Shown here: piece after piece, positions 6,058 to 7,654 of the stretch
Numbering within the stretch: the stretch's first letter is position 1
Layout of the letters: the number at the start of each line of letters is the position of its first letter
Assembly: GCA_006227785.1 (NCBI GenBank)
Contig: SBFU01000440.1
Coordinates: 1 to 7,654 of the forward strand
DNA: 7,654 bases
From: Burkholderiales bacterium
GTDB lineage: Bacteria; Pseudomonadota; Gammaproteobacteria; Burkholderiales; Burkholderiaceae_C
Reading direction: 5' to 3'
Position numbers and translations under genes: made by a program
Notes under the pieces: generated by a model
What the model saw: only the letters and a program-made list of their open reading frames with translations
Told to the model about the DNA's origin: nothing
Databases searched by the model: none

Positions 6058-6762
6058 TCAGGCATCGGGTCGGTTGCTTCGTCCCCCGACTGCCTGACCG
6101 AGCGCCCGCCGGGCTTCGCCCACCGAAAGGCCGTACATGGCGGCAAACCCTTCCAGCGACTGTCCGCTGGCGGCAAAAGCCCGTTGCAGCGCTTGCTGCC
6201 TCGCAGCCCGTGCGGAGGCCTCGGCCAGCGCCTCCTGCGTCAGCCTGTTGATGGCCTCATCCCGGCCGCTGACCCGCGCCGCGTAGTCCATGGCGTCCAG
6301 GCCTGAGGCTTCGAAGGCACGGGCAATCCGCTCTCGCAGTCGCGGGCGCAGGTCCTCCTCGGAGCGCGCCGAGCGGCGGCGAAACACTTCCACCAGCGCG
6401 TGGTGCACCTGTTCGGGTGAGGGAGATTCCACGGCCTGGCCCTGGAGGTCACGTCGCTTCTGCCCTTCACCGACGGCGGCCAGGTAGCGCGTTGAGCGGG
6501 TGTGCCGTCCCAGCGCCTCCTTCAGCGCCTCGGGCTCGAGTTCGCCGGGGTGTGCGGCGAGCAGGTCCTCGAATATGCCGCGCTTGAGCGGCCTGGGGGT
6601 GTCGCCAAACAGCGCGGGATGGCGCTGGGCCAGCAGCGCCAGCACCGGGTGACGCTGTGGGGCCTGGCTTGTCGGCTTTCCCCGGCGACTGCCCCGCTGG
6701 CTTTCGGCGGGGTGCGGCGGGCGATGGGTGCTGGAGGGTCGGGTCGTTTCGGGTGCGCTCAT
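6058..6762 (-). CDS. ProQ/FinO-domain RNA-binding protein with extended C-terminus
   Basis: A 234-residue protein. Residues 1-36 are a Pro/Ser/Arg-rich, probably disordered lead. Residues 37-130 are a ProQ/FinO domain: HPVLALLAQRHPALF, then RPLKRGIFEDLLA (57-69), EALKEALGRHTRSTRYLAAV (78-97) and RRDLQGQAV (103-111), which carry the family's conserved basic and aromatic positions. ProQ/FinO proteins bind structured RNAs, notably intrinsic-terminator hairpins of small RNAs and mRNA 3' ends, and affect RNA stability and pairing. Residues 140-226 are Ala/Arg-rich helices with two similar units about 46 residues apart, the second resembling a helix-turn-helix; this differs from the Tudor-like C-terminal domain of E. 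coli ProQ. The ATG at 6762 lacks a good Shine-Dalgarno, but no better start precedes the domain. It lies 88 bp after the Xre-type gene on the same strand, and its stop is 8 bp from the FIST stop. Confidence 0.87.
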   Translation of the reverse strand: MSAPETTRPSSTHRPPHPAESQRGSRRGKPTSQAPQRHPVLALLAQRHPALFGDTPRPLKRGIFEDLLAAHPGELEPEALKEALGRHTRSTRYLAAVGEGQKRRDLQGQAVESPSPEQVHHALVEVFRRRSARSEEDLRPRLRERIARAFEASGLDAMDYAARVSGRDEAINRLTQEALAEASARAARQQALQRAFAASGQSLEGFAAMYGLSVGEARRALGQAVGGRSNRPDA

Positions 6763-6850
6763 CGGACAAAAGGGTGTTGGCTGGGCACAAGCTGTGGGAC
6801 CGCATCATGCCAGCCCTGACAAACCGCCTCTTCTGGCAACCCCCAGGACG
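6763..6850. other. Spacer between the Xre-type and ProQ-like genes
   Basis: An 88-bp spacer between two minus-strand genes. GGCTGG (6779-6784) and CCAGCC (6810-6815) form a loose inverted repeat with a 25-base loop. I see no T-run and no clear promoter hexamers, so co-transcription of the two genes is possible. Confidence 0.35.
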
Positions 6851-7582
6851 TCATCGCCGCAACTGCGCAAAAGCCTCGAACTCCCAGCTGCGCATGGCCA
6901 GCAGCAAGGTGTAGCCTTCGCGGTCCTTGGCGGCCAGTTTCTGGTCGGTCTGGTGCTGCTGGGCAAAATCCTGCGCGACGCGCTGCAGGCGCTCCAGAAA
7001 CGCGGGTGCCAGGGCGCGGCTGATCGAGCCGTGCACGAGCTGAAGGCCTTCGCCGTCGCCATCGAAACCTCCGGCGAAATAGTCGAGCAGGGCATGCTCG
7101 CGGAAGTAGTCCATCACCGGGCCGTGCGGTCGCCAGCGGAAGGTCTTGGCCAGCTTGAGCCGGTACCGGTTCAGTGGTCGCAGTTCGATGATGCCGATGC
7201 GGTCGAGCTGGGCCAGGTGTCTGACGCACTCGGCCTCGGTCAGACGGTAATGCGACGTGATCTGCTCCAGCGTCCACTGGCTGAGCACGCAGATGGCCAC
7301 CACCAGCAGCTTGCGGTCGGCCACGACGGCCCTCTCCTGTTCCAGGGTCATCTGCTGCAGCAAAGGCTGGGCGTCGGCCACCCGCCGTGCCAGTTCAGCG
7401 AAGTCCAGCTTGAGCGCGCGGCAGATGGCATCCACCCGGGACAAGGGCATGTCACCTTTGGCCAGCATGCGTTTGACGCTCGATTCGGCCATGCCCAACA
7501 TGGGGGCCAGGTCGGCATAGGTGAGGCGCGCCGCCTTGAGTTCGCGCTTGATGGCGTTGACCAGGTCGTGGGTGCTGCTCAT
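6851..7582 (-). CDS. Xre/Cro-CI-type HTH regulator with a second winged-helix-like region
   Basis: A 243-residue protein. Residues 6-66 form a Cro/CI helix-turn-helix: TYADLAPMLGMAESSVKRMLAKG (21-43) holds the two recognition-region helices, followed by SRVDAICRALKLDFAEL. Residues 78-145 look like a second, winged-helix fold: LVVAICVLSQWTLEQI, then HYRLTEAECVRHLAQLDRIGIIELRP (111-136), then an NRYRLKL strand. The C-terminal third (FRWRPHGPVMDYFRE, DYFAGGFDGDGE and a helical end with MRSWEFEAFAQLRR) has no domain I can name; it could be for dimerisation or ligand sensing. I recall similar proteins being common in Betaproteobacteria but no assigned regulon. The frame reaches a TTG at 7597, but the ATG at 7582 has AGGAG six bases ahead, and the TTG would lie upstream of that site, so 7582 is the start. 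The ProQ-like gene follows on the same strand. Confidence 0.87.
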   Translation of the reverse strand: MSSTHDLVNAIKRELKAARLTYADLAPMLGMAESSVKRMLAKGDMPLSRVDAICRALKLDFAELARRVADAQPLLQQMTLEQERAVVADRKLLVVAICVLSQWTLEQITSHYRLTEAECVRHLAQLDRIGIIELRPLNRYRLKLAKTFRWRPHGPVMDYFREHALLDYFAGGFDGDGEGLQLVHGSISRALAPAFLERLQRVAQDFAQQHQTDQKLAAKDREGYTLLLAMRSWEFEAFAQLRR

Positions 7583-7588
7583 GCTTTG

Positions 7589-7593
7589 CTCCT
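7589..7593 (-). promoter_or_regulatory. Ribosome binding site of the Xre-type gene
   Basis: AGGAG on the minus strand ends six bases before the ATG at 7582. Because it lies inside the extension that begins at the TTG at 7597, it argues for the shorter protein. Confidence 0.78.
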
Positions 7594-7599
7594 TCAAAA

Positions 7600-7618
7600 A
7601 GTATCTTCAGGAAGTACT
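7600..7618. promoter_or_regulatory. Imperfect dyad upstream of the Xre-type gene, possible autoregulatory operator
   Basis: AGTATCTTC (7600-7608) and GAAGTACT (7611-7618) pair over 8 bp around a two-base centre, with one unpaired T in the left arm. The site is 18 bp before the regulator's start codon, where an autorepressor would bind, in a locally AT-rich stretch unlike the rest of the window. I could not assign a confident promoter. Confidence 0.4.
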
Positions 7619-7654
7619 CTTTTCTTCGTTTCGCTGAACTGTATCGAATTCTGA

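Noticed and set aside
6728..7654. Plus-strand open frame of 308 codons running to the window edge
   Set aside because: It lies opposite the Xre-type gene, which has a domain match and a good ribosome site. The plus frame shows no domain and spans the spacer too.

Overview
The window is GC-rich, densely coded DNA that looks like a chromosome of a betaproteobacterium in the Burkholderiales, most likely Comamonadaceae-like. The main evidence is a clear PhaM-type polyhydroxybutyrate (PHB) granule protein, a family I know from PHB-making Burkholderiales. A ProQ/FinO protein, a short DksA-type zinc-finger protein, a Tat-exported orphan solute-binding protein and a fumarylacetoacetase-type tail also fit. 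The assignment is by eye, without a database search.

Layout. Positions 1-298 hold the 3' end of a fumarylacetoacetate hydrolase family gene (+). It converges, with a 21-bp gap, on a branched-chain-amino-acid-type periplasmic binding protein (320-1477, -). A 179-bp leader with two stem-loops separates that gene from a small VOC/glyoxalase-fold gene (1657-2100, -). This is followed by a TraR/DksA-type zinc-finger gene (2163-2549, -). A 146-bp divergent spacer carrying an 18-bp near-perfect palindrome with a TTGACA in each arm leads into three co-directional genes (+): a crotonase-fold protein lacking both usual catalytic glutamates (2696-3535), PhaM (3595-4728) and a FIST-domain protein (4751-6049). 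These converge, with only 8 bp between, on a ProQ/FinO-domain protein (6058-6762, -), preceded by a two-domain Xre-type regulator (6851-7582, -). A dyad just upstream of the Xre gene may be its own operator.

How the genes may work together. PhaM in Ralstonia/Cupriavidus activates PHB synthase and ties PHB granules to the nucleoid. The crotonase homologue and the FIST sensor gene flank it on the same strand with gaps of 59 and 22 bp, so a three-gene transcription unit linking acyl-CoA chemistry, granule-DNA attachment and ligand sensing is plausible but unproven. The DksA-like, ProQ-like and Xre proteins are regulators whose targets cannot be read from this window. The 5' part (FAH, binding protein, VOC protein) looks like catabolism and uptake genes with no obvious shared operon.

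I see no tRNA, rRNA, insertion sequence, CRISPR array or phage module, and no spacer over 300 bp. No clearly undescribed system is evident. The best leads are the crotonase variant, the repeated C-terminal module of the ProQ protein, the stem-loop leader of the binding-protein gene and the crotonase-phaM-FIST cluster.
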